This document shows, one piece after another, positions 44,377 to 57,581 of a DNA stretch of 64,000 bases. Location: assembly GCF_008369295.1 (NCBI RefSeq), contig NZ_VOBG01000012.1, positions 1-64,000 on the forward strand, read 5' to 3'. A model generated the notes under the pieces. That model was not told the DNA's origin, made no database searches, and worked only from the letters and a program-made list of their open reading frames with translations. This DNA comes from Pseudomonas sp. ANT_H4 (GTDB lineage Bacteria > Pseudomonadota > Gammaproteobacteria > Pseudomonadales > Pseudomonadaceae). How positions within the stretch are numbered: the first letter of the stretch is position 1; each line of letters begins with the position of its first letter. Made by a program: the position numbers and the translations under genes.

Positions 44377-46581
44377 TTAGAAGTTAACCGACGCACTCAA
44401 GCGCGCCGTCAACGGTGCGCCCTGGAACAGGTAGTCATCGCCCATGTACTCGCCCGCGTCGCGCCAGTAGCGCTTGTCGAACAGGTTGTCGACGCTCAGG
44501 CGGAACACCGTTTCATAGCCGTCGATGCGCGTGCTGTAGCGGCTGCCGATATTGACCACTGCATAATCCCCCACCTCGACTTGCCCGGTGCGATTGGCGT
44601 ACTTGCTGGCGCTGTATTGCACGCCACCGAGCACGGCCAGGCCATCGACCCAGGGCAGGGCGTAGTCGGCGTAGAGGCTGGCCCGCAGCTTGGGCACGTT
44701 GATCGCCTGATGGTCTTCGTACTCTGGCGTGCCACTGCCGCTGACGCGGGCGCGAATCGCCGCCACGCTGGCGGCAATCTGCAAGCGCGATGTGGCCCAG
44801 CCGTTGGCGGACAATTCCAGGCCGGTATTTTTCTGTTCGCCCTGTTGGACGTAGGTGTAGTCGCCGGCTGCATCCGGCTTGGCGTATTGGTAGGCCTGGC
44901 GGGTCTGGAAAACGGCGGCGGCGAAGCTGATGCGGCGCCAGTCGTATTTGACGCCGGCTTCGATTTGCCGGGAGACGGTTGGGGCGAGGGTTTCGAAACT
45001 GTTGAGGGCAAACCACGGTGCTTCGCCACCCAGGGACAGGCCCTTGCTGTAGCTGGTGTACAGTGACAGGTTTTCTATCGGCTTGTAGATCAGCGCCGCC
45101 TGAGGCAGGAATACATATTGCTGGGTATGGCGGGACTCGTTGCCATCCTTGTCGTAGGCCTGTTCGTCGAGGCGTACTTCGCGGCCACCCAGTACGGTCT
45201 GCCATTGCTCGTTGAAGCTGATGCGGTCGGTGACGAACAGACCGTACTGGCGGCTGTCGAGGCGGCGGTGGCTGTCGTTCAGTGGGCCGTCGTAAGCCGG
45301 GAAGTTTTCTGGGTCATGATCGATATTACCCGTGCCGAGCACTGTGCCGTCAGGCAGCATATTTCTCATGAAATTGATCGGTTCACGCTTGTCTACAACC
45401 CGCCGAAACGCGCTGGTCCCAAACGTCAGCTCATGCCCCAGGCCACCGGTGTTGAACAACCCGGTCATTGCCGCCTGGATTTCATCATTGCGCCGGGTGT
45501 CATCGGGGCTGCGGAAGTCGTAGATGTCGTAGTTGCCTTCGGGGCTGAAGTAGTTCGGTACCTTGGCCGCCGAGCAGCTGGTCGAACCGTAGCAACCCCA
45601 GGCAAACGAACTGTAATCATCAATCACCACCTTGCTGCGGGCCGCGCTGACACTGCCTTTCCACTGATCGCTGAAGCGGTACTCGAACTTGCCATTGAGG
45701 TTCAGCGAATCGATGCCCACCTGCTTGGCGCCGCTCTGATGGCCCAGCAGCTTTTTCGGCGAAGTGTCGTGGGGCACTTCGGTACCGCCAAGCAACTGAT
45801 ACCCCGGCACCGAACGCTGCTCCTTGTTTTGATACTCGGCGTCCAGTTGCAGCACCGCGTCGGGGCTGATGTTCCAGTCAAACGCCAGGGACAGGAAATC
45901 CCGCTGACCATTGGCGTGTTCGACATAGGAGTTGAGGTCTTCATGGGCGACGTTGGCTCGCAGGCCGAACTGCTGCTCGCTGCCAAACCAGCCACCGACA
46001 TCAGTAGCGATATAGCCGCTGCCACGATCATCGGTGGACACCGTCACCGAACGCACATCTTCCGGGCGCTTGGTCACGTAGTTGATCACGCCGCTGGGCT
46101 CGGAAATCCCGCTTTGCAGGCCCGACAAACCCTTGAGTAATTCCACCCGCTGCTTGTTTTCCAGGGCGACGTTCTGCTCGCCGGTGATGGTGCGGCCATT
46201 GATTTTGTAGCTGCTGGCGGCGTTCAGGGGAAAACCGCGCACCACGAAATTTTCGTAATAGCCGATGGGCGCATAGCTTTCACCGACCGAGGCATCGTTG
46301 CGCAGCACTTCGCTGAGCAAGCGCGCCTGCTGATCCTTGATCAAGGATTCGTTGAACACCGCGATCGAGGAGGGCGTGTCCAGCAACGGCGCTTCGTCGA
46401 AACCGCCCACCGAGGCGGTGTCGTTCTGGTAGCCGAACGTGTCCTGCCCCTGGATTTTTACCGCTGGCAGCTCTATTTCAGCGGCCAGGCTGCTGCTTAT
46501 GCCGCCGCTGAGCAGCAGGCCAAGGGTGAGCACATCAAGGGCAAAACGCGAGGTAACGGCAGGACGAAAACGCAAAACCAT
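44377..46581 (-). CDS. TonB-dependent siderophore receptor
   Basis: This 734-residue outer-membrane receptor has a signal peptide (to ~SLAAE), a plug domain (DTPSSIAVFNESLIKDQQ, VVRGF, GISEPSGVINYVTKRPE) and a beta-barrel ending in an aromatic residue (LSASVNF), as barrel insertion requires. It lacks the N-terminal signalling domain, unlike the FecA-type gene at 54822-57227, so it does not control a sigma factor. It resembles FhuA/FiuA-type ferric siderophore receptors. I could not identify a convincing Fur box upstream. Confidence 0.88.
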   Translation of the reverse strand: MVLRFRPAVTSRFALDVLTLGLLLSGGISSSLAAEIELPAVKIQGQDTFGYQNDTASVGGFDEAPLLDTPSSIAVFNESLIKDQQARLLSEVLRNDASVGESYAPIGYYENFVVRGFPLNAASSYKINGRTITGEQNVALENKQRVELLKGLSGLQSGISEPSGVINYVTKRPEDVRSVTVSTDDRGSGYIATDVGGWFGSEQQFGLRANVAHEDLNSYVEHANGQRDFLSLAFDWNISPDAVLQLDAEYQNKEQRSVPGYQLLGGTEVPHDTSPKKLLGHQSGAKQVGIDSLNLNGKFEYRFSDQWKGSVSAARSKVVIDDYSSFAWGCYGSTSCSAAKVPNYFSPEGNYDIYDFRSPDDTRRNDEIQAAMTGLFNTGGLGHELTFGTSAFRRVVDKREPINFMRNMLPDGTVLGTGNIDHDPENFPAYDGPLNDSHRRLDSRQYGLFVTDRISFNEQWQTVLGGREVRLDEQAYDKDGNESRHTQQYVFLPQAALIYKPIENLSLYTSYSKGLSLGGEAPWFALNSFETLAPTVSRQIEAGVKYDWRRISFAAAVFQTRQAYQYAKPDAAGDYTYVQQGEQKNTGLELSANGWATSRLQIAASVAAIRARVSGSGTPEYEDHQAINVPKLRASLYADYALPWVDGLAVLGGVQYSASKYANRTGQVEVGDYAVVNIGSRYSTRIDGYETVFRLSVDNLFDKRYWRDAGEYMGDDYLFQGAPLTARLSASVNF

Positions 46582-46742
46582 GGGGGAAGGCCTGAGAGCG
46601 CAGAGCGAAGGGCGCTTAAACTAGGCATAACGACGCTGGTTTACAAGTTTTCGAGAGTTCCTGCTTTCGAAGCTGTTTAGATACTGATACTGCGATGGCA
46701 TCACCTCGGTACATCTGTTGATGATGGTGTTTCTCCGAAATT

Positions 46743-46773
46743 GATCGTTCCCATGCAGAGGGTGGGAACGATC
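46743..46773. repeat. Perfect 11-base inverted repeat downstream of araC pseudogene
   Basis: GATCGTTCCCA and TGGGAACGATC flank a 9-base loop. This is a common P. fluorescens extragenic repeat. It lies about 20 bases after the ancestral stop of the minus-strand AraC gene and may act as its terminator. Confidence 0.7.
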
Positions 46774-46794
46774 TTCTGCGCACTGGATAGCATG

Positions 46795-47706
46795 TCACCG
46801 AAGTTTCTGGTGGCGCTTCAGGGTCTCGCTCGGCAACTCCTGGAACAACGCCCGATAGCTATTGGAAAACCGCCCCAAATGCCAAAACGACTATTTCATT
46901 GCCACCTCGGTCACGGTCGTCTCTACTGACGGCGGATTCAATAGTTCCCGCCGTGCACTGTTCAACCGACGCAGCCTCAACCATTGCGCCGGGCTTATTC
47001 CGGTGTAGGACTTGAAGCCGTTTTGCAACTGGCGCAACGGCACCCCGGCAATGCGCGCCAGCTCCATCAGGTTGACGGTTTCATCAGGCACATCCGCCGC
47101 CCATTCACCGATCCGCGCCATGATGATTCGCTCTTCGGTACGGCGCTGAAACGAACCCTTGTCCAGGCATACGCAAGCGTTATCGAGAATGAACAGGCAA
47201 TCGTCCAGCAACTGCTGAGTCAGGGCGTCGCAGTTGGGCGCATCGATTACTTGTGACAAGCGAGTAAGCGTTGTGCTGAGCCAGCGACTGAACAGGGCGT
47301 TTTGCAGCGAATTAAGCGGGGCCATGAACAGCCCTTCCAGTTTCGCAACGTCCAGGGCATGCCTCTGGACAAACTGCGGGCCAAATACCACCGCCACTTC
47401 ACGGTAGTTCTCTGGCGTGATCCAGATGTTGCGGCTTTCGCCATTGAGCATATACAGCGCGTTGTCGCTGCCATCGAAGCAGAACGCCAACGAACCCGGC
47501 GGCGCGTTGAAACTCTGCTCCACCCGCGTGTTCATCCGCTCTTCGTACACATGGACCCCTTGCAGGTCCAGATAGCGAATATGCCCGGCAAAATGCCCCG
47601 GGGACATCTGCTGATACTGCTGCACCCAGCCGGGTGTCGCACTGCATTGAGCGGCCACATCACCGGTGGTGAAGGCCTGTACGCGCAAAGCTGTTGCCTG
47701 TGTCAT
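46795..47706 (-). pseudogene. AraC-family (EutR-like) regulator interrupted by an in-frame amber codon
   Basis: The open frame ends at a TAG (46891-46893) after 271 codons, in the middle of the second DNA-binding helix pair (...TTVTEVAMK-stop). Directly after it, in the same frame, comes the expected family ending SFWHLGRFSNSYRALFQELP, then SETLKRH, closing with TGA at 46795-46797 (303 codons). The stop sits where relatives have tryptophan, so a TGG to TAG change is the simplest cause. The sensor part and first helix pair (NLMELARIAGVPLRQLQNGF) are intact. It is divergent from the polyamine operon, which it probably once controlled. DNA binding should be lost unless the amber codon is suppressed. 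Confidence 0.85.
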
Positions 47707-47868
47707 GGGTAACCTGGGCGCACTCTATTGGTGCGTTATGGTTGGCGAAAAGTGGATAGATGCCGTCGAGCTGCGGGCTCAAGATAGACCTCAACGCGCT
47801 GCGGGGGAAGTGGGCCATTGGAGCCTGCTCGAACTGCCGGCGCTTTTCAAACCTATACCGAGGTCTTT

Positions 47869-51690
<3,822 letters not shown>

Positions 51691-51784
51691 TCGTCGAGCC
51701 CGAGTGCGGATAAAGCGCAGCGCGATTGGATCCATTTACGGTATAACCCCTCGGTCGCTTTGTTCTCCCGAGGCCCCGCATTTC

Positions 51785-53140
51785 ATGCAAAACCCTTTGC
51801 AACGCCCGCTGTGGCAGGTCTACCTGATCTTTCTGGCACCGATGGTGCTGTCCAATTTCCTGCAGAGTTTTTCCGGCACCCTCAACGGCATTTATGTCGG
51901 GCAAATGCTCGGCACCCAGGCGTTGGCGGCGGTATCGGGGATGTTTCCCATCGTGTTCTTTTTTATCGCCCTGGTGATTGGCCTGGGGGCGGGCGCCTCG
52001 GTGCTGATCGGCCAGGCCTGGGGGGCGCAGGAGACGGGCCTGGTGAAGTCGATCACCGGTGCCACCTTGACGCTGGGTGCGTTGATCGGTGTGATCGCTG
52101 CGGTGTTGGGCAGCCTGTTCGCCCGCCCGGCGATGCAGGCTCTGGGCACGCCGGTGGATGTGCTGGACGACGCGGTCGGTTATGCGCAGATGATGATGTT
52201 GATCATGCCGCTGCTGTTGGTGTTTATCCTCTACACCCAGTTGCTGCGGGGGGTGAGCGACACGGTGTCGCCGTTGTTGGCATTGGTGGTGTCGACACTG
52301 GTGGGCCTGCTGCTGACCCCAGCGCTGATTCGCGGCTGGATCGGCTTGCCGCCCATGGGTATTCAGAGCGCGGTGTGGGCCGGGCTGGTAGGCAACGCCT
52401 TGGCCATGTTGTTTCTGGTGCTGCGCCTGCGCCACAAAAAGCACGTTATGGCACCAGATCGCGAACTGCTCAAGGCTTTGCGCCTGGACCGGGCGATCCT
52501 CGGCAAAGTCTTGCGCATCGGCTTGCCCACTGGCTTGCAGATGGTAGTGCTGTCGCTGTCGGAGCTGGTAATCCTGGCGCTGGTCAACAGCCATGGTTCC
52601 CAGGCGACGGCGGCTTATGGCGCGGTGACGCAGATCGTCAACTATGTGCAGTTTCCGGCGCTGTCGATTGCCATCACGGCCTCGATCCTCGGCGCCCAGG
52701 CCATTGGTGCGGGACGCCTAGAACGCATCGGGCCGATCTTGCGCACGGGGCTTTTGATCAACACTTGCCTGACCGGTGGCTTGATTGTGCTGGGCTATAT
52801 GTTGTCCCACTGGTTGCTGGGACTGTTCATCACCGACAACGAAGCGCGGATCAAGGCCGAGCACCTGCTGCACATCATGCTCTGGAGCATCCTGGTGTTC
52901 GGCTTCCAGGCGGTGGTGGGGGGGATCATGCGCGCCAGTGGGGTGGTGTTGATGCCGGTGGCGATTTCGATTTTCTGCGTGCTGGGGGTGGAGTTGCCGG
53001 TGGCGTATCTGCTCAATGCGCGGTTTGGGCTGGAAGGGGTGTGGATGGCATTTCCGGTGACGTACTTGACGATGTTGGCGTTGCAGACGGCGTATTACCG
53101 GTTGGTTTGGCGGCATAAGCAGATTAAACGGTTGGTTTGA
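51785..53140 (+). CDS. MATE-family efflux transporter
   Basis: This 451-residue 12-span transporter has the duplicated MATE layout: PMVLSNFLQSFSGTLNGIYV, VSGMFPIVFFFIALVIGLGA and, in the second half, IGLPTGLQMVVLSLSELVIL. Members expel cationic drugs or organic cations with Na+ or H+ exchange. GAGG lies about 11 bases before the start at 51785. Confidence 0.88.
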   Translation: MQNPLQRPLWQVYLIFLAPMVLSNFLQSFSGTLNGIYVGQMLGTQALAAVSGMFPIVFFFIALVIGLGAGASVLIGQAWGAQETGLVKSITGATLTLGALIGVIAAVLGSLFARPAMQALGTPVDVLDDAVGYAQMMMLIMPLLLVFILYTQLLRGVSDTVSPLLALVVSTLVGLLLTPALIRGWIGLPPMGIQSAVWAGLVGNALAMLFLVLRLRHKKHVMAPDRELLKALRLDRAILGKVLRIGLPTGLQMVVLSLSELVILALVNSHGSQATAAYGAVTQIVNYVQFPALSIAITASILGAQAIGAGRLERIGPILRTGLLINTCLTGGLIVLGYMLSHWLLGLFITDNEARIKAEHLLHIMLWSILVFGFQAVVGGIMRASGVVLMPVAISIFCVLGVELPVAYLLNARFGLEGVWMAFPVTYLTMLALQTAYYRLVWRHKQIKRLV

Positions 53141-53220
53141 ATGGTCTGGGCGATGGGAAGCAATTGCTCCGCTTAATAGGAAGCATTACTATTCACGTCC
53201 CGCCTACCCAGTGCATCCCG

Positions 53221-53721
53221 ATGACTCCTCAGCCGCCCCGCAGAACAGGTTTTTTCGAGCACTACGAAGAGTTGATCGGGACCTGGACGCGCCGCCTGAG
53301 AAACCGTCAGCAGGCCGAGGACCTGGCCCACGATACCTTCGTGCGGGTGCTTGAATCAAAATCGACCCAGGTCGAGCAGCCTCGCGCCTATCTGCATCAG
53401 ACCGCGCGCAATATCGCCGTCGATGCCTATCGTCGCGAAGACCGGCGGGAGGCGATGGCGTTGCAAGCCTTTGATCAGAGTTCGCCACCCAGCGGCGACC
53501 CGGAGCACTTCATGCACGCGATCCAGTTGGCGGCCTCCATCGAGCGGGCCTTGGCCGAGTTGCCGCTCAATTGCCGCAAGATTTTTATCTGGCAAAAGAT
53601 CGAAGGACTGACCCAGCAGGAAATCGCCGAGCGCCTGGGGCTTTCTAAAAACATGGTGGAAAAGTATATGATCCGCACCCTGCGGCATCTGCGCGAGCGC
53701 CTGGACGCGATAGCCCCATGA
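53221..53721 (+). CDS. ECF sigma factor, FecI type
   Basis: This 166-residue iron-starvation sigma factor has region 2 (RNRQQAEDLAHDTFVRVLE, QPRAYLHQTARNIAVDAYRR) and region 4 (LPLNCRKIFIWQKIEGLTQQ, EIAERLGLSKNMVEKYMIRT). It is followed by fecR and fecA homologues, the standard cell-surface signalling order in which receptor occupancy releases the sigma factor. The start at 53221 fits the family. Confidence 0.9.
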   Translation: MTPQPPRRTGFFEHYEELIGTWTRRLRNRQQAEDLAHDTFVRVLESKSTQVEQPRAYLHQTARNIAVDAYRREDRREAMALQAFDQSSPPSGDPEHFMHAIQLAASIERALAELPLNCRKIFIWQKIEGLTQQEIAERLGLSKNMVEKYMIRTLRHLRERLDAIAP

Positions 53722-54725
53722 CCCATGCCCGTTTTGAAACAGGACCTTCCATGATGGATACCCGTGAGTGTGCCGGCGGCAGCGCGACGGCCCGAGACGA
53801 GGCCGCGCAATGGTTCGTGCGTCTGCAGGACAGCCCGTTGAGCACCGAGGAGCGTAGCCGTTTCGACGCCTGGCGTGAGGAGAGTCCTGAGCATCAGTAC
53901 GAATTTGACGTGTTGCAAGGGCTGTGGAGCGTCACTGATTTGTTGCCCAAGGATCGGTTACAGGCGTTGTGCGATACGCCACCGGCACGTACCAAGCGCC
54001 CCCCGCTGCTGCGTTATGCGGTGGCGGCCAGTGTGTTGGCGCTCGCCGTTGGCCTTGGGCTGTTTAGCGGCTTGAATCATCCGCAGGCTTATGAGGCCCA
54101 ATTCAGTACAACCCTGGGTGAGCGCCGTCAGGTCGCGTTGCCGGACGGTTCGCTGATGGACTTGAACAGTCGCAGCGTGGTGATCGTGCATTACGAAAAG
54201 GGCCAGCGCGGCATTGAGCTCAAGCAGGGCGAAGCGATGTTCAGTGTCGAGCACGACAGCAGTCGGCCGTTTGTGGTCAAGGCCGGAGCAGGGCAGGTGA
54301 CGGTCACCGGTACCCGTTTTGACGTGCGCCGAGATGAGGATCAGACCCGCGTGGTGGTCGAGGCCGGTACGGTCAAGGTGCAGGGCCGATCCCCGGAGCA
54401 TCTCGTCACGCTGACGGCAGGCCGGGGCACGGTGATTGATGGCCAGGGGCTGGTGGCGACGGCTTACGCCGTCAATCCAGAAGAACTCACAGCCTGGCGC
54501 ACCGGCAAGCTGGTGTTCAACAACGCGACCCTCGATGAAGTGGCCCGGGAAGTTTCCCGCTACCGCGAGCAACCGCTACGGGTCAGCACGGCGGCGAGCA
54601 CTCTGCGCCTGACCAGCGTGTTCAAATCCAATGACACCGACGCGTTGCTCAAGGCCTTGCCGCACATATTGCCGGTGGCCCTGCGCACACTTCCCGACGG
54701 CAGCCAGGAAATAATTTCACGCTAG
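53718..54725 (+). CDS. FecR-type anti-sigma factor/transducer
   Basis: This ~335-residue inner-membrane signalling protein has a cytoplasmic sigma-binding domain (AAQWFVRLQDSPLSTEERSR, FDAWREESPEHQ), a membrane segment around LLRYAVAASVLALAVGLGLF, and a periplasmic FecR domain (LPDGSLMDLNSRSVVIVHYE, VTGTRFDVRRD). The ATG at 53718 overlaps the sigma-factor stop; an ATG at 53751 with AGGA upstream is an alternative. Confidence 0.88.
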   Translation: MTHARFETGPSMMDTRECAGGSATARDEAAQWFVRLQDSPLSTEERSRFDAWREESPEHQYEFDVLQGLWSVTDLLPKDRLQALCDTPPARTKRPPLLRYAVAASVLALAVGLGLFSGLNHPQAYEAQFSTTLGERRQVALPDGSLMDLNSRSVVIVHYEKGQRGIELKQGEAMFSVEHDSSRPFVVKAGAGQVTVTGTRFDVRRDEDQTRVVVEAGTVKVQGRSPEHLVTLTAGRGTVIDGQGLVATAYAVNPEELTAWRTGKLVFNNATLDEVAREVSRYREQPLRVSTAASTLRLTSVFKSNDTDALLKALPHILPVALRTLPDGSQEIISR

Positions 54726-54821
54726 ATTCAGGTTTTTTCCGAGTTCTTCGTCTTCTTGTCCAACTGCAACTGGTTTTCATTAACGGGCGCACTCTCTTGC
54801 GATCACAGGACTAGGTTCGAC

Positions 54822-57227
54822 GTGAAAAAACTCGCCGTGAAAAACAATAAATTATCCCGTTGGGTTCCACTGGCCCTGGCTCTTGCGGTCAGTGCCGCGA
54901 TCCCGGCGGCCTACGCTGACGACGCCATTCATATCCAGGCTCAACCCTTGAGTTCGGCGCTGAGCCAGCTGGGGCAGCAAACTTCCCTGCAAGTGTTTTT
55001 CAGCCCAGACATGGTGGCCGGCAAGCAAGCGCCTGCGGTGGACGGCAACCTGTCGCCAGAACAAGCCTTGCGCCAATTGCTGCAAGGCAGCGGCCTGGAC
55101 TACCAGATTGATTCTGGGTCGGTGACGCTGCGCCCGTTGTCCAGTGGCACCGGTGAAGCCGGTTCGCCCCTGGAGCTGGGTGCCACCGACATCAAGGTGG
55201 TCGGCGACTGGCTGGGCGATGCCAATGCCGAAGTGGTGCAAAACCACCCCGGCGCGCGAACGGTGATTCGCCGCGAAGCCATGGTGGAGCAGGGCGCGAT
55301 GAACGTCGGTGACGTGCTGCGGCGCGTGCCGGGTGTGCAGGTGCAGGAGTCCAACGGTACCGGTGGCAGCGATATTTCCCTCAACGTCGGAGTGCGCGGC
55401 CTGACGTCGCGCCTGTCGCCACGTTCCACGGTGCTGATCGACGGCGTACCGGCGGCCTTTGCCCCGTATGGTCAGCCTCAGCTGTCGATGGCGCCGATTT
55501 CCGCCGGCAACCTGGACAGCATCGACGTGGTGCGCGGCGCCGGTTCCGTACGTTATGGGCCACAGAACGTCGGCGGCGTGATCAACTTCGTGACCCGCGC
55601 GATCCCCGAGAAGTTCTCCGGTGAAGTCGGCACCACCCTGCAAACCTCCGCTCACGGCGGCTGGAAGCATGTGGAAAATGCCTTTATCGGTGGCACGGCC
55701 GACAACGGCATCGGTGCGGCGCTGCTGTATTCCGGAGTCAACGGCAACGGTTATCGCAACAGCAACAACGCCAACGACATCGACGATGTGATCTTCAAGA
55801 CCCACTGGGCGCCGACCGATCAAGACGACTTCTCGCTGAATTTCCACTACTACGATGCCAGTGCCGACATGCCCGGCGGCCTGACCCAGAAGCAGTTCGA
55901 CGCCAACCCGTATCAATCGGTGCGTGACTGGGACAACTTCAGTGGCCGGCGCAAGGATGTGTCCTTCAAATACATCCGGCAGATCGACGACCGCACCCAG
56001 GCCGAAGTGCTGACCTATTACTCGGACAGTTTCCGTGGCAGCAACATCGCCAACCGCGACCTGAAAGCCCTCAGTTCCTACCCACGCACCTACTACACCT
56101 TCGGCATCGAGCCACGGGTGTCCCATGTCTTTGATCTGGGCCCGACTACCCAGGAAGCCAGCATCGGTTATCGCTACTTGAAAGAAGGCATGCACGAGCA
56201 GGCCACCAGCCTGGCGCTGGTCAACAACCAGCCCACGCCGGTCGGCCAGAATGACGGCCATGTTTACCAGGACCGCACCGGTGGCACCGAGGCCAACTCA
56301 TTTTATATCGATGACAAGATCGACGTGGGCAAGTGGACCATCACGCCGGGCATTCGCTTCGAAAGTATTCGCACCGAATGGCATGACCGCCCGGTGGTGG
56401 CGTTGAACGGCACCACGGTCCAGGAGAAACGTCGCCAGATCAAAAACAATGAGCCGCTGCCGGCACTGAGCGTGATGTACCACCTCTCCGATGCCTGGAA
56501 ACTGTTCGCCAACTACGAAACGTCTTTTGGCAGCCTGCAATACTTTCAGCTCGGCCAGGGCGGTAACGGCGACCAGACCGCCAACGGCCTGCAACCGGAA
56601 AAAGCCAAGACCTACGAGATCGGTACGCGCTACAACGACAACGTCTGGGGCGGCGAAGTGACGCTGTTCTACATCGACTTCTCCGATGAGCTGCAATACG
56701 TCAGCAACGACGTGGGCTGGACCAACCTCGGCGCCACCAAGCACACCGGTATCGAGGCCTCGGCCCATTACGACCTGGCGAACCTGGACCCGCGCCTGGA
56801 AGGCCTGACCGCCAATGCCGGCGTCACCTACACCAAGGCCACCTCCGAGGGCGACGTGCCGTTCAAGGGCCGTGACCTGCCGCTGTACTCCCGAGAAGTG
56901 GCGACCCTGGGGCTGCGTTACGACGTCAACCACTGGACCCACAACCTCGACGTCTACGCCCAGTCCGGCCAGCGTGCGCCGGGTACTACCAGCACCTACG
57001 TCACCCAGCCCACCGCTGACGGTCAGTACGGTGATATCCCAGGCTACGTGTCGGTCAACGTGCGCAGCGGTTACGACTTCGGTGCGCAACTGTCGAACCT
57101 GAAACTGGGCGTCGGTGTGAAAAACGTCTTCGACCAGCAGCACTACACCCGTTCCAGTGATAACAATGCCGGGATTTACCTGGGCGAACCGCGCACGTTC
57201 TTTGTGCAGGCCAGCGTAGGTTTCTAA
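54822..57227 (+). CDS. TonB-dependent receptor with N-terminal signalling domain, FecA type
   Basis: This ~801-residue receptor has a signal peptide (to ~AAYADD), an STN signalling domain (IHIQAQPLSSALSQLGQQTS, then LSPEQALRQLLQGSGLDYQI), a plug (VGDVLRRVPGVQVQESNG, RGLTSRLSPRSTVLIDGVPA) and a barrel ending VQASVGF. It resembles FecA ferric dicitrate receptors. It is controlled by the adjacent FecI/FecR pair. The start is a GTG at 54822 before the basic N-region; no better start is seen. Confidence 0.88.
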   Translation: MKKLAVKNNKLSRWVPLALALAVSAAIPAAYADDAIHIQAQPLSSALSQLGQQTSLQVFFSPDMVAGKQAPAVDGNLSPEQALRQLLQGSGLDYQIDSGSVTLRPLSSGTGEAGSPLELGATDIKVVGDWLGDANAEVVQNHPGARTVIRREAMVEQGAMNVGDVLRRVPGVQVQESNGTGGSDISLNVGVRGLTSRLSPRSTVLIDGVPAAFAPYGQPQLSMAPISAGNLDSIDVVRGAGSVRYGPQNVGGVINFVTRAIPEKFSGEVGTTLQTSAHGGWKHVENAFIGGTADNGIGAALLYSGVNGNGYRNSNNANDIDDVIFKTHWAPTDQDDFSLNFHYYDASADMPGGLTQKQFDANPYQSVRDWDNFSGRRKDVSFKYIRQIDDRTQAEVLTYYSDSFRGSNIANRDLKALSSYPRTYYTFGIEPRVSHVFDLGPTTQEASIGYRYLKEGMHEQATSLALVNNQPTPVGQNDGHVYQDRTGGTEANSFYIDDKIDVGKWTITPGIRFESIRTEWHDRPVVALNGTTVQEKRRQIKNNEPLPALSVMYHLSDAWKLFANYETSFGSLQYFQLGQGGNGDQTANGLQPEKAKTYEIGTRYNDNVWGGEVTLFYIDFSDELQYVSNDVGWTNLGATKHTGIEASAHYDLANLDPRLEGLTANAGVTYTKATSEGDVPFKGRDLPLYSREVATLGLRYDVNHWTHNLDVYAQSGQRAPGTTSTYVTQPTADGQYGDIPGYVSVNVRSGYDFGAQLSNLKLGVGVKNVFDQQHYTRSSDNNAGIYLGEPRTFFVQASVGF

Positions 57228-57241
57228 GTACCCGCTCAAGC

Positions 57242-57281
57242 AGACTCTTACAGAATGCGCAATGCAAGTCTGTGGGAGTCT
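57242..57281 (+). terminator. Probable terminator after fecA-type gene
   Basis: AGACTCTTACAGA (57242-57254) and TCTGTGGGAGTCT (57269-57281) pair at 11 of 13 positions, with outer CAAGC/GCTTG pairing. It starts 15 bases after the receptor stop and separates the iron operon from the hrp-box genes. Confidence 0.55.
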
Positions 57282-57485
57282 ATTTAGCTTGATAGAGGAC
57301 GTTGGGCCTTTCCAATCGGTTCCATACTCGACATTGAGTCGGCGTGATGACTACGTGATTCAAGTGGGTAGGACTATTCCTGCCAATGAGTATTGGCTGA
57401 TTATTATCTGACGGCGCAATAAGTACTGTTAACAGGTTAATGTCGGATTTTTCCCTCAGCCAATAACGCATAAAAATCATATCGA

Positions 57486-57513
57486 GGAACCAACTCTGCT
57501 GGCTTGCCACATA
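57486..57513 (+). promoter_or_regulatory. hrp box 1 (HrpL-dependent promoter)
   Basis: GGAACC at 57486-57491, a 15-base spacer, and CCACATA at 57507-57513 exactly match the HrpL consensus GGAACC-N15/16-CCACNNA. The end of the box is 68 bases upstream of the first unknown gene, on the correct strand. It sits in the 354-base gap 57228-57581, which otherwise holds the fecA terminator and about 200 bases of AT-rich DNA in which I see nothing. Confidence 0.88.
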
Positions 57514-57581
57514 ACGTGTACTTGCTGGCGCCCGGACGTCGGCAGGTGGTGTGCTTTCACAAACTGAGCAGAGGGTTTCAC

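Noticed and set aside
46660..46700. GATACTGATACTGCGAT, a possible Fur box upstream of the TonB receptor
   Set aside because: It matches only part of the 19-base consensus and lacks the inverted half; too weak to call.
57310..57330. GGTTCC at 57313 as a minus-strand hrp box
   Set aside because: No CCACNNA follows at 15 or 16 bases on the minus strand.
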